Below, in pieces: positions 28,374 through 37,376 of a DNA stretch of 62,217 bases. A program made the translations under genes and the position numbers. The DNA is from Flavobacteriales bacterium UBA2104 (GTDB lineage Bacteria; Bacteroidota; Bacteroidia; Flavobacteriales_D; Crocinitomicaceae): the NCBI GenBank assembly GCA_002331485.1, contig DCYS01000006.1:1-62217 (forward strand). The letters are read 5' to 3'. Every line of letters begins with the position of its first letter. The first letter of the stretch is position 1. The notes beneath the pieces are model-generated. The model was not told the DNA's origin. It did no database searches and worked only from the letters and a program-made list of their open reading frames with translations.

Positions 28374-28695
28374 ATTCTACTTCAAAACCATAGTAGATCA
28401 ACCAGTTCAATTGAGATCTATCTATGCTTACGCGGTAAGTTTTCCCAGTTAAACACATACAAGTTGTGCATTCATTGGATCTGTTACCCTTAATTCGAAT
28501 CTTTAAGGGGATTACGCCATCTCCTCTCAATAAACCTTCTAGATTCTTACGACTTTGATTATCTGTATTTCCTACCCATGAAGGTTTACAGTTCGTTTCA
28601 TCTAGTTTCACCCATACAGGATCAACTGTTTTGGCGCAGTTCGTTAAAGAAAGAAATAATCCTGAAAATAATAGGACTTTGAAGATCTTGACCAT
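28372..28695 (-). CDS. Small lipoprotein of unknown function
   Basis: 107 residues with a lipoprotein signal (VLLFSGLFLSLTNC; lipidated Cys at 20). The mature part has four further cysteines, including CTTCMC near 80, which could form disulfides. The family is not recognised. ATG at 28695; convergent with the upstream unknown exported protein, sharing its terminator. Composition is like its neighbours. Confidence 0.65.
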   Translation of the reverse strand: MVKIFKVLLFSGLFLSLTNCAKTVDPVWVKLDETNCKPSWVGNTDNQSRKNLEGLLRGDGVIPLKIRIKGNRSNECTTCMCLTGKTYRVSIDRSQLNWLIYYGFEVE

Positions 28696-28794
28696 AGTGT
28701 TTTTTTCAATGATCTAAACAAATTACGTACCAGTGTGCAATAAAAAAGTCGGAGCTTAGTAACTCCGACTATGAACTCATAAATTAAACTCTCA

Positions 28795-31425
28795 CTAAAC
28801 CATTGCTGATAACTTCTCCTCGATCATTTTGATCTTAGATTCAGCATCAGCTTGTTTCTTCTTTTCTGAAGCAACAACCTGTTCTGGTGCATTATTTACA
28901 AAACGCTCATTACCCAGTTTCTTCTGAACAGACTTTAGGAATCCTTTCGTGTATTCAAGCTCTTCTTCAAGTTTCTGGCGTTCTGCATCCGTATCAACAT
29001 TATCACCGAAAGGAATAAAGTAATCCGTATTTTGAACGATGAATGAGAAGGCATTCCCTACTTTCTCGTCAACATAATCCAAAGAAGATAAATTACCCAT
29101 TTTTCTTAATACATCATCCATATTCTCAGGGTGCTGATCTGACTTCATGATCATAAAATCGATCTTGATCTTGTTAGCAATGTTATTCTGTTTTCGGATA
29201 TTTCGAATGTTGGTGATCACATCTGATGCTATTTTAAATTCAGCATTGATCGTCTCATTCACATTACCCACTTCAGGCCATTGCGCTACGATAATGTCAT
29301 CACCATCTTTTCTTTCCCCAACCAAATGCCATAATTCTTCTGAAACGAAAGGCGTAAAAGGATGAACCAGTTTCAATAATTGCTCAAAGAAATATATGGC
29401 TTTATCTTTAGTAACTGCATCAATTGGTTGTTGATAGCCGGGCTTCACCATTTCAAGGAACCATGAACAATAATCATCCCAAACAAGTTTATAAGTCGCC
29501 ATCAAAGCATCAGATATTCTGAACTTATCAAACTGCTCGTTAATGTGCTTTAAGACTTCATTAAACCTACTTTCAAACCAGTCGATGGCAATCTTGGAAG
29601 ACGCCGGCTGATCCAAATCCTCCTTAACCTCCCAGGAATCCATTAATCTAAATGCATTCCACATTTTATTCGAGAAGTTTCGTCCTTGCTCACATTGATT
29701 TGAGTCAAAAGGCAGATCATTTCCTGCTGGGGAAGACACAAGCATTCCGACACGAACACCATCAGCTCCATATTTCTTGATCAGCTCAAGAGGATCAGGA
29801 GAGTTACCCAATGACTTGGACATTTTACGTCCCAGTTTATCTCGAACAATTCCTGTGTAATACACATTCTTAAACGGTAATTCATCCATGTATTCGTATC
29901 CGGCAATGATCATTCGTGCTACCCAGAAAAACATAATTTCCGGAGCAGTAACAAGGTCATTCGTTGGATAGTAATATTTGATCTCTTTATTACCAGGTTC
30001 ATTCAATCCTTTGAAAACTGAAATTGGCCACAACCAACTCGAGAACCACGTATCAAGTACATCTTCGTCTTGCTTTAGATCTTTTGAAGAAAGCTCTTTT
30101 CCAGTTTTCTCCTTGATCAATTCAAGTGCCTCCTCCTCTGTTTTGGCAACAACAAAATCATTCTCACCTTCACCAAAGTACCACGCTGGTATTCTATGTC
30201 CCCACCATAATTGTCTCGAAATACACCAGTCTTTGATGTTCTCCATCCAGTGTCTGTATGTATTCTTCATGTTATCTGGATAGAACTTGATATCTCCATT
30301 CATTACATGCTCTAGTGCTGGTTCTGACAATTGTTTCATGTCAACAAACCATTGTAATGAGAGACGAGGTTCAATTACTGCATCTGTTCGCTCAGAAAAT
30401 CCAAGTTTATTAATATGATCCTCTACTTTGATCATATAACCCTTATCCTCTAGTTCTTTTGCGATCTCTTTTCTCGCCTCAAATCGATCCTTACCGTTGT
30501 AATGAAGTCCTTTCTCATTCAAAGTTCCATCGGCATTCAGGATATCGATAGTTTCCAGATCATGCTTCTTACCGATCTCATAATCATTTACATCGTGGGC
30601 AGGAGTTATTTTCAAACAACCTGTTCCAAATTCCATGTCTACATACTCATCTTGAATGATAGGAATTGAACGATCCGCCAAAGGAACAACAGCAAACTTA
30701 CCTTTTAGGTTTGCGTATCTCGCGTCATTTGGATTCACACAGATCGCACTATCTCCTAAAATTGTCTCTGGTCGAGTTGTTGCAATAGTCAACCACTCGT
30801 CTTCTGTTCCAGCAATCTTATATCTAACATGAAACAACTTAGAATTTACTTCTTTATGGATCACCTCTTCATCAGAAAGCGCTGTCTTTGCAGCTGGATC
30901 CCAGTTGATCATTCGAACACCGCGATAGATCTTTCCTTTTTTATACAAGTCGATGAACACATCGATCACAGACTCTGCGTAATCAGGGTCCATCGTAAAA
31001 TGAGTTCTCTCCCAATCACACGAAGCTCCCAATTTTTTAAGTTGATCAAGAATGATCCCTCCATGTTTCTCTTTCCATTCCCACGCATGCTTCATGAAGT
31101 CATCTCTAGAAAGATCAGACTTCTTGATTCCCTCTTCACGAAGTTTATTCACAACTTTCGCTTCAGTAGCGATAGACGCATGGTCTGTTCCTGGTACCCA
31201 ACAAGCATTTTTTCCTTGCATACGAGCACGACGAACTAAAACATCTTGAATCGTATTGTTCAACATGTGTCCCATGTGTAAAACACCTGTAACGTTCGGA
31301 GGAGGAATGACGACTGTGTAAGCCTCTCTGTCATCTGGTTCACTATGAAAATAGTTTTTTTTCAGCCAGTGTTCATACCACTTCTCCTCTGCCTTTGAAG
31401 GCTCGTACGTTTTTGGAATTTCCAT
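28795..31425 (-). CDS. valS: Valyl-tRNA synthetase
   Basis: Charges tRNA-Val. 876 residues, the normal ValS length. Class I signatures: HMGH at 50-53 (the HIGH motif, within VTGVLHMGHMLNN) and KMSKS at 534-538 (within GRKMSKSLGNSPDP). The connective editing domain lies between (TTRPETILGDSA near 215), followed by the anticodon-binding helical domain and the typical C-terminal coiled coil (LEEELEYTKGFLKSVQKKL). ATG at 31425. A -7 element (TATCTTTG on the minus strand, 31445-31452) is 20 bp upstream. No T-box leader is seen. Confidence 0.98.
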   Translation of the reverse strand: MEIPKTYEPSKAEEKWYEHWLKKNYFHSEPDDREAYTVVIPPPNVTGVLHMGHMLNNTIQDVLVRRARMQGKNACWVPGTDHASIATEAKVVNKLREEGIKKSDLSRDDFMKHAWEWKEKHGGIILDQLKKLGASCDWERTHFTMDPDYAESVIDVFIDLYKKGKIYRGVRMINWDPAAKTALSDEEVIHKEVNSKLFHVRYKIAGTEDEWLTIATTRPETILGDSAICVNPNDARYANLKGKFAVVPLADRSIPIIQDEYVDMEFGTGCLKITPAHDVNDYEIGKKHDLETIDILNADGTLNEKGLHYNGKDRFEARKEIAKELEDKGYMIKVEDHINKLGFSERTDAVIEPRLSLQWFVDMKQLSEPALEHVMNGDIKFYPDNMKNTYRHWMENIKDWCISRQLWWGHRIPAWYFGEGENDFVVAKTEEEALELIKEKTGKELSSKDLKQDEDVLDTWFSSWLWPISVFKGLNEPGNKEIKYYYPTNDLVTAPEIMFFWVARMIIAGYEYMDELPFKNVYYTGIVRDKLGRKMSKSLGNSPDPLELIKKYGADGVRVGMLVSSPAGNDLPFDSNQCEQGRNFSNKMWNAFRLMDSWEVKEDLDQPASSKIAIDWFESRFNEVLKHINEQFDKFRISDALMATYKLVWDDYCSWFLEMVKPGYQQPIDAVTKDKAIYFFEQLLKLVHPFTPFVSEELWHLVGERKDGDDIIVAQWPEVGNVNETINAEFKIASDVITNIRNIRKQNNIANKIKIDFMIMKSDQHPENMDDVLRKMGNLSSLDYVDEKVGNAFSFIVQNTDYFIPFGDNVDTDAERQKLEEELEYTKGFLKSVQKKLGNERFVNNAPEQVVASEKKKQADAESKIKMIEEKLSAMV

Positions 31426-31444
31426 GCTTCTAATTTCTTTGATA

Positions 31445-31452
31445 CAAAGATA
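31445..31452 (-). promoter_or_regulatory. Putative -7 promoter element of valS
   Basis: Reads TATCTTTG on the minus strand, a TAnnTTTG match, 20 bp before the valS ATG. Confidence 0.5.
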
Positions 31453-31514
31453 ATGATTGTTTAGAATGCATATTCTGGAATCTATGAAAAGTTAGCCTGA
31501 AGTGAGAACAACAA

Positions 31515-31584
31515 TAAAAAACCTTCGAATATCTTTTGTTACTTGAGCTTCTCGAATAATTAAGTAGATCAGATATTCGAAGGT
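31515..31584 (-). terminator. Terminator of the padR-pspC operon
   Basis: A perfect 14-bp inverted repeat (ACCTTCGAATATCT at 31521-31534, AGATATTCGAAGGT at 31571-31584) around a 36-base loop that can form a further short stem, followed on the minus strand by six T residues. It starts 14 bp after the stop of the PspC-domain gene. The unusually long loop is noteworthy. Confidence 0.75.
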
Positions 31585-31597
31585 GAAATGTGAGGAT

Positions 31598-33217
31598 CTA
31601 GTCTAATTCATCAGACTCTTCCTCTTCGTTTTTATCAGCTGGATCCAGGTTTTCCTGAGCTCGATATAATGCTACGAACTCCATACCATCCTCTGTTGCC
31701 TCCCAGACAGAAGATTCTTCCAGAAAATCATCGGAAAAATGATCGCAATCTGCAAACTCCACCAGGAAGTTATCCATGTTAGCAGGAAGAATGATACGTT
31801 TCCCAAGAGGAACAGTGATCAATAAAGAAGCATGCTGACCTCTGATCTTATCTTTTGTAGGAAACGAGTAACTCGATGGGATCTTTAATATATCGCCACT
31901 CAAGCTAGGAGAATACTTAATTCCATTGACGTTCTCTTTAGCGTATTTCAGTGAGGAACCATTCGAGCGCTTTTTTACAGCCACCTCATATTCTGTGGTT
32001 GTCATGTTGCGTTCCACTCTGATCAGTGGTAAACCGATCTTTAGTGAATCTTCATCAAACAAGAGGTAATCATTGTATCCAAAATCAAATACGTCATTTT
32101 TCCAATACGAATCCGATAGTTCTAAATAAAGTGAGTCCCCCATAAATGCTTCCTGCTGTTCAACTTTATCAATCGTTGAGTAATCATTTCGGAATTCTAG
32201 TCCTGTTTCAACACCAACAAATGAGAGCGTACAAATAGATATTATCCAAACGATCAAACCAGTAATATAAGTGGACTTAAGTTTCCCCTTTATTCTGAAC
32301 AGAAGCTTAGCACCAGTAACTGTTATAAACACGATAGGTAGAATTACAGAAAGGAACATTGACCAGAAGCCAAGAGATTCTGAACCATTAGGAAAAACGA
32401 GATCCGTTAGCGAATTCAAATTATTCGCTAAATCTCCCTCAACGGTAAAGAAAGAACCAATACTTCCAAAATGAAACAAGATGGCCAGCACAAAGAAGAT
32501 TAGGCCAAAGAATAACATACCCGCGCCAATAATCCTTCCAAAGATCTGGAATATTCGAGATAATACTGAGGTGCTTTTTTTGGCAGCGTTTTTTACTGAT
32601 CGAGAAGCGTTAGACATTCCAGATTTAGCTTCGTCTTTGAAGTTATGAACGTAATCTTTAATGCTATCAACATTGACAGGTTGTCCTCGCATTTGTAGCT
32701 TTTGTGCTGTAGTAGTTGCCTCAGGTATAACGATCCAAAGGATAATGTAAAGCAGTATTCCAGATCCACCTAAAACGAACATGAGTACGAAGATCACTCG
32801 GATTATAACAGGATCAATTCCAAAGTAATGACCAAGTCCAGCTGCTACTCCACCGATCACTCCTTCATCATCATCTCGGAAAAATCTCTTTTGATGAGAA
32901 TAATGGACAGATTCCTCTCGACTCTCGCTGTGATGAGTTCGATCATCTTCTTCATCAATTTTATACTGATTTGGACTTCCCATTAATGAGATCACTTGAT
33001 CAACATCATCCTCGGTGATCACCTGTTTATGCTCATTTAACTTCTCATTGAATAACTCGGCAATCCTTGATTCGATATCTTCTAATATCTCTTCTAATCC
33101 ATCCTGATTAGCAAGAATTGACCTGATGTCTTCAAGATAAACTTGCAGAACTCCGTAGGCCTGTTCTTCTATGTTAAAAACGAGTCCTGATAAATTAATT
33201 GATATAGTCTTTTTCAT
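31598..33217 (-). CDS. PspC-domain membrane protein
   Basis: 539 residues. The N-terminal 95 residues form a cytoplasmic helical region seen in Bacteroidota PspC proteins (ISINLSGLVFNIEEQAYGVL, EDVDQVISLMGSP-like), then the PspC domain at about 110-170 (DEGVIGGVAAGLGHYFGIDP, then the helix LLYIILWIVIPEATT). Three or four more membrane helices follow (about 225-345) and a large C-terminal domain that probably faces the periplasm. PspC proteins sense envelope stress. It is 6 bp downstream of a PadR-type regulator, so the pair forms an operon; the acidic C-terminus is rich in Asp/Glu. Confidence 0.88.
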   Translation of the reverse strand: MKKTISINLSGLVFNIEEQAYGVLQVYLEDIRSILANQDGLEEILEDIESRIAELFNEKLNEHKQVITEDDVDQVISLMGSPNQYKIDEEDDRTHHSESREESVHYSHQKRFFRDDDEGVIGGVAAGLGHYFGIDPVIIRVIFVLMFVLGGSGILLYIILWIVIPEATTTAQKLQMRGQPVNVDSIKDYVHNFKDEAKSGMSNASRSVKNAAKKSTSVLSRIFQIFGRIIGAGMLFFGLIFFVLAILFHFGSIGSFFTVEGDLANNLNSLTDLVFPNGSESLGFWSMFLSVILPIVFITVTGAKLLFRIKGKLKSTYITGLIVWIISICTLSFVGVETGLEFRNDYSTIDKVEQQEAFMGDSLYLELSDSYWKNDVFDFGYNDYLLFDEDSLKIGLPLIRVERNMTTTEYEVAVKKRSNGSSLKYAKENVNGIKYSPSLSGDILKIPSSYSFPTKDKIRGQHASLLITVPLGKRIILPANMDNFLVEFADCDHFSDDFLEESSVWEATEDGMEFVALYRAQENLDPADKNEEEESDELD

Positions 33218-33223
33218 TTTCTT

Positions 33224-33547
33224 CTATTTTGTCAATTGTTCAACTGCTCCTTGAAGTTGGGTCCATGTTTCTTCAAGTTCTGACCTAAATTTTTCACCTT
33301 CTTTTGTAAGTGAGTAATACTTGCGAGGTGGGCCTGAAGTTGATTCAACCCAACGATATTCAAGGTATTTCGCATTTTTCAATCTTGTCAATAAAGGGTA
33401 CAGCGTTCCTTCCACTACGATCAACTTCGCATTTTTTAACGCTTCAATGATCTCTGAGGGGTACCGTTCCTTTTTCGACAAAACAGAAAGAATACAATAC
33501 TCGAGGATACCCTTTCTCATCTGTGCTTTCGTGTTCTCTATTTTCAT
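33224..33547 (-). CDS. PadR-family transcriptional regulator
   Basis: 107 residues from the ATG at 33547, beginning MKIENTKAQMRKGILEYCIL. A winged-helix PadR domain: recognition region YPSEIIEALKNAKLIVVEGT, wing with GPPRKYYSLTKEG near 80. An upstream in-frame TTG at 33568 is rejected because it lies in the likely -7 promoter element. Encoded 6 bp ahead of the PspC-domain gene; PadR regulators of this type usually repress their own operon. An inverted repeat at 33581-33611 is a candidate operator. Confidence 0.92.
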   Translation of the reverse strand: MKIENTKAQMRKGILEYCILSVLSKKERYPSEIIEALKNAKLIVVEGTLYPLLTRLKNAKYLEYRWVESTSGPPRKYYSLTKEGEKFRSELEETWTQLQGAVEQLTK

Positions 33548-33565
33548 ATTCAAAAAAATCTGCGA

Positions 33566-33573
33566 CAAATATA
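33566..33573 (-). promoter_or_regulatory. Putative -7 promoter element of padR-pspC
   Basis: Reads TATATTTG on the minus strand, a TAnnTTTG match, 18 bp before the chosen padR ATG. It decides the start: the alternative TTG codon at 33568 lies inside the element. Confidence 0.5.
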
Positions 33574-33580
33574 TCTAAAA

Positions 33581-33611
33581 ATATAGTACCTTGCATTACA
33601 TACTACTATAT
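33581..33611. promoter_or_regulatory. Inverted repeat, candidate PadR operator
   Basis: Perfect 8-bp arms ATATAGTA (33581-33588) and TACTATAT (33604-33611) separated by 15 bp, located directly upstream of the padR -7 element and over the place where a -33 element should lie. Position fits a self-repressing operator; this is inference. Confidence 0.4.
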
Positions 33612-33775
33612 AATTTTATTTAGGGACAGACATTTTATGCTTAAACCGATTAAAGAACCTCTTAAAAACAAGGGTTTACGTACTATTAAAAAAAGATTTA
33701 AATAAGAAAGAATTTGACAGGCGGTGTGAATATTCCACTCTAAAAATGCTATTTTCGTGGAAAATTATTACAACT

Positions 33776-34363
33776 ATGAATAAGAAAATCTATATGGTTG
33801 GTATCATTGCAGCTTCACTTTTCGTGAGTTGTGGAGAGAATACCGATGCAGATGGTCACAATGAAGGTGAGCATATGGAAGAACATGCAGATCACGATCA
33901 TGACGGTCATGATCACAAAGGTCACGATCACGATTTAGAAGGTCACGACCATGATGGTGAAGATATGTCAGATAAAGTAGCATTTGGACCTAAAGAGGTT
34001 GATACTGCATCTGCTATTTCAACTGCTGAATTACTAGCTCAATTTGAGGGTAAAACAGAAATGGAGGCTACTTTCAAAGGTGAGATCAATGAAGTTTGTT
34101 CTAAAATGGGATGCTGGGTGAATATTAAAACTGAAGATGAGCCTTTTATGGTTCGTTTTAAGGATCACTTTACAATTCCAACAGTTACAGAACCTGGAAC
34201 AATGGCTTATTTAACTGGAACTGCTATTCAAGATACAGTTTCTGTAGATGAACAACGCCACTATCTTGAGGATGCTGAGGCTCCACAAGAAGAGATCGAT
34301 GCTATTACAGAGCCAAAGTACACAATGACTTTTATTGCTGAAGGAATCCGTTTGGATAAGTAA
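33776..34363 (+). CDS. DUF4920 lipoprotein with His/Asp-rich tract
   Basis: 195 residues from the ATG at 33776; a longer reading from 33746 would bury the signal sequence. Lipoprotein signal MVGIIAASLFVSC, then a tract of about 35 residues (roughly 25-65) made of repeated G-H-D-H units, then a DUF4920 domain whose core INEVCSKMGCWVNIK has a Cys pair likely to bind metal. DUF4920 proteins are exported Bacteroidota proteins of unknown function. The His/Asp tract looks like a metal-buffering tail. Ends with a strong terminator 20 bp after the stop. Confidence 0.88.
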   Translation: MNKKIYMVGIIAASLFVSCGENTDADGHNEGEHMEEHADHDHDGHDHKGHDHDLEGHDHDGEDMSDKVAFGPKEVDTASAISTAELLAQFEGKTEMEATFKGEINEVCSKMGCWVNIKTEDEPFMVRFKDHFTIPTVTEPGTMAYLTGTAIQDTVSVDEQRHYLEDAEAPQEEIDAITEPKYTMTFIAEGIRLDK

Positions 34364-34382
34364 GCAATTCGATTATTGAATT

Positions 34383-34418
34383 AAAAAAGAGGGTGTATTT
34401 TTTACACCCTCTTTTTTT
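34383..34418. terminator. Bidirectional terminator between DUF4920 and acyl-CoA dehydrogenase genes
   Basis: Stem of about 15 bp (AAAAAAGAGGGTGTA with TACACCCTCTTTTTT) around a five-T loop, with T-runs on both strands. Lies between convergent genes. Confidence 0.88.
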
Positions 34419-34440
34419 GTACAAAACAATCTACTCAACC

Positions 34441-36237
34441 TTAAAAATCGTATCGTCCACTATCAATAACTCGCTGAGCTATTTTCTGACGAGCCTCTTT
34501 TACATTGTAGCCATCAATTTTCGTAAAACGCTTAAGTCCCATCAACATCATTTTACCTTCGTCTCCTCCAGCAAATGAATTGATTGCATCTTTACCTGCT
34601 TTATTGATCTTATCAGCTATATCATAGAAATAAGTTTTAACAATAGCGATCTCATGCTCGCATGCGTCTTCTCCTTTTTGAGAGATCAGCTTTTCTACAC
34701 GTAATAAAACAGACTCTGCATGATAAGTCCATATTGAAAGATCTGCAATGTTCATTAGCACTTCTTGTTCTTTGGCTAGCGTCTGCATTAGTTTTTGTAC
34801 TGCAGAACCAGCAACCATAAGGATAGTTTTCTTAAATCCTTTTAAAGCTTTGTGCTCAGAAGCAAAAATACCGTCATTATCATTGTCCATGTCTGGAATA
34901 CTCATCAATTCATCAGCAACTTTCTGAGCAGGTCCCATGAGGTCCAATTCTCCTTTCATCGCTCTTTTGAGTACCATGTCTACAGTCAACATTCTGTTGA
35001 TCTCGTTAGTACCTTCAAAAATACGGTTGATTCGAGCATCACGATATGCTCTTTCAACAGCTGATTCAGCAGAATATCCCATACCTCCATGAACCTGTAC
35101 AGCTTCATCAACAACAAAATCTAAACATTCAGAACCAGAAACTTTCAGCATTGCACATTCCGGAGCGAATTCTTCAATACCTTTTAATGTTGCATCAGCT
35201 TTAGACATTCCGTCTTCCATTAAAGCGTTTATAGCATCATCAATATTTTGTCCAGCTCGGTAAGTTGCAGATTCAACCACGTAAGACTGAATAACTTGTT
35301 CAGCGATCTTGTGTCTGATCGCACCATATTTTGAAATAGGTCGTCCGAACTGTTCACGCTCGTTAGCATATTTGATAGTGTGAGTAATTGCATCTTTTGC
35401 ACCACCCAATACACCAGCAGCTAATTTAATTCGACCGATATTTAAAATGTTCAATGCGATCTTGAAACCATTTCCACGTTCTGAAAGCATATTTTCAGCC
35501 GGAACCTTTACATTGTTAAAGAAAACCTGACGTGTAGATGAACCTTTGATACCCATCTTCTTTTCTTCAGGGTTCAGTGATATTCCTTCTGCATCAGCTT
35601 CAACCATGAATGCAGTTAGATTCTTATCGTCACCGATCTTAGCAAATACCGTAAATAGGTCAGCAAAACCACCATTTGTGATCCACATTTTCTGACCATT
35701 GATGATATAGTGTTTACCATCATCTGTTAACTCAGCTTTAGTTTTTCCAGAATTCGCATCCGATCCACTTGAAGGCTCAGTTAAACAGTAAGAAGCTTTC
35801 CACTCGCCTGAAGCAAGTTTCGGAATCCACTTTTGCTTCTGCTCTTCTGTTCCATAATAAAGAAGAGGCAATGTTCCAATCCCAGTATGTGCACCATAAG
35901 CAACTGAAAAAGAATAGCCTTTACCCAATTTCTCAGTAGCAAGAAGAGAAGTTTTAAAATCAACTCCCATTCCTCCCAGATCTTCTGGTACAGACATTCC
36001 CAACATACCAAGCTCTCCGGCTTTGTCAAGGATTGAAGGCATAAGCCCTTCTTCCATAGTATCAATTCGATCCAGATGTGGAATAACTTCTTGTTGAATG
36101 AAATCATCACACATTGATGCGATCATTTTCTGTTCTTCATTCCACTCTTCCGGAATGAAAATGTTCTCTGGCTTCGTGTCGCGGATGATGAACTCACCCC
36201 CTTTTATAGCCTTTTCTTTTGCACTTGCGTCAGACAT
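34441..36237 (-). CDS. Acyl-CoA dehydrogenase
   Basis: FAD enzyme of fatty-acid (or branched-chain acyl) beta-oxidation. 598 residues: about 30 residues of N-terminal extension, the acyl-CoA dehydrogenase core (N-terminal helices, beta domain with CLTEPSSGSDANSGKT near 155 and KMWITNGGFADLFTVFAK, C-terminal helices with VHGGMGYSAE near 395 and RDARINRIFEGTNEI), and a further C-terminal helical extension of about 150 residues, as in the very-long-chain type enzymes. The substrate chain length is not readable from the sequence. ATG at 36237. Divergent from ribF. Confidence 0.93.
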   Translation of the reverse strand: MSDASAKEKAIKGGEFIIRDTKPENIFIPEEWNEEQKMIASMCDDFIQQEVIPHLDRIDTMEEGLMPSILDKAGELGMLGMSVPEDLGGMGVDFKTSLLATEKLGKGYSFSVAYGAHTGIGTLPLLYYGTEEQKQKWIPKLASGEWKASYCLTEPSSGSDANSGKTKAELTDDGKHYIINGQKMWITNGGFADLFTVFAKIGDDKNLTAFMVEADAEGISLNPEEKKMGIKGSSTRQVFFNNVKVPAENMLSERGNGFKIALNILNIGRIKLAAGVLGGAKDAITHTIKYANEREQFGRPISKYGAIRHKIAEQVIQSYVVESATYRAGQNIDDAINALMEDGMSKADATLKGIEEFAPECAMLKVSGSECLDFVVDEAVQVHGGMGYSAESAVERAYRDARINRIFEGTNEINRMLTVDMVLKRAMKGELDLMGPAQKVADELMSIPDMDNDNDGIFASEHKALKGFKKTILMVAGSAVQKLMQTLAKEQEVLMNIADLSIWTYHAESVLLRVEKLISQKGEDACEHEIAIVKTYFYDIADKINKAGKDAINSFAGGDEGKMMLMGLKRFTKIDGYNVKEARQKIAQRVIDSGRYDF

Positions 36238-36385
36238 GATTTGTATCTTTTTTAATTAGTATCCAGTTAGATGGATAAATATAATTGATTTCATTTTACT
36301 ATGCAAGCATATCAAATAAGATTTTTTAATTTATTTTCTAATCAACAAAGTGGTGATAATCCAATTCAGAACGGATACAAAATCG

Positions 36386-36417
36386 TTGCTTTCATCGATA
36401 ATGAATGATTATCTTTG
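36386..36417 (+). promoter_or_regulatory. Putative promoter of ribF
   Basis: TTG (36386-36388) and TATCTTTG (36410-36417) separated by 21 bp, a good fit to the Bacteroidetes -33/-7 promoter. Transcription would begin near 36423, just ahead of the GTG start at 36432, which supports that start. Confidence 0.6.
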
Positions 36418-36431
36418 AAAAAAAGTAGAGA

Positions 36432-37376
36432 GTGAAAGTTTTTCAAGGATTTGAAGAGTTAACAAATATTCCCCATCCCGTTCTTACGATCGGCACATTT
36501 GATGGTGTGCATCTTGGACATCAGAAGATCATAAAACAATTGAACGATGAAGCGGAGAAAGTGGGAGGTGAATCTGTTCTTTTCACATTCTACCCCCACC
36601 CTAGAATGGTTCTTTTTCCAGATTCTCACGGATTAAAACTCATTCAAACACAGGTAGAAAAACTTGAAAAACTGCAAAGAATCGGATTGAAGAATGTAAT
36701 TGTTCATCCGTTTACTAAAGAGTTCTCACGATTAACCGCCACAGAATTCGTCCGTGATTACCTCGTGAACAAGTTAAATATCAAAACGATCGTTATTGGT
36801 TATGACCATCAGTTTGGTAAAAATAGAGAGGGTACACTGGAATTACTACAAGAACTTGGCCCGATTTATGGATTTAATGTGATCGAAATTGGTCCGGAGG
36901 ATATTGATGAAGTGAACGTTAGTTCTACCAAAATTCGGAATGCTTTAAAAGATGGGAATATAGAGTTAGCCAATGCTTATTTAGACGAACCTTTTGAATT
37001 AAATGGAAAAGTTGTACACGGAGAAGAGATCGGTAAATCAATGGGGTATCCAACGGCAAACATTGATATTCAAAATGACATAAAGATCATTCCTAAGAAA
37101 GGTGTATATGCCGTTCGAGTAGTTCGTGAGGATAAGTCGGAATATTTTGGTATTTTAAACATTGGTAATCGCCCTACCATTAATTCTAAAGGAGAATTAT
37201 CGATAGAGGTTCACATTCTTGATTTCGAAAAGGAAATATATGATGAACGACTAACGTTAAGACTTCTGAAAAGAGTAAGAGACGAAGAGAGATATGAGAA
37301 TAAAGAAGCACTTAAAGCTCAAATTACCGAAGACGAGCAACTTGTTCGCAGCTGGATTTCTGATCTTGGCTGGTAA
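36432..37376 (+). CDS. ribF: Bifunctional riboflavin kinase/FAD synthetase
   Basis: Makes FMN and FAD from riboflavin. 314 residues from a GTG start at 36432. N-terminal FAD-synthetase (nucleotidyltransferase-like) domain with TIGTFDGVHLGHQKII near residue 20 and IGYDHQFGKNREG near 125; C-terminal riboflavin-kinase domain from about 185 with GKSMGYPTANID and the substrate loop NIGNRPT near 268. The last 83 bases overlap the start of the next gene in another frame. Standard length and motifs. Confidence 0.97.
   Translation: MKVFQGFEELTNIPHPVLTIGTFDGVHLGHQKIIKQLNDEAEKVGGESVLFTFYPHPRMVLFPDSHGLKLIQTQVEKLEKLQRIGLKNVIVHPFTKEFSRLTATEFVRDYLVNKLNIKTIVIGYDHQFGKNREGTLELLQELGPIYGFNVIEIGPEDIDEVNVSSTKIRNALKDGNIELANAYLDEPFELNGKVVHGEEIGKSMGYPTANIDIQNDIKIIPKKGVYAVRVVREDKSEYFGILNIGNRPTINSKGELSIEVHILDFEKEIYDERLTLRLLKRVRDEERYENKEALKAQITEDEQLVRSWISDLGW

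Noticed and set aside
31426..31597. T-box or amino-acid leader for valS
   Set aside because: The valS promoter is only 20 bp from the ATG; the large inverted repeat in this gap follows the other operon and acts as its terminator.
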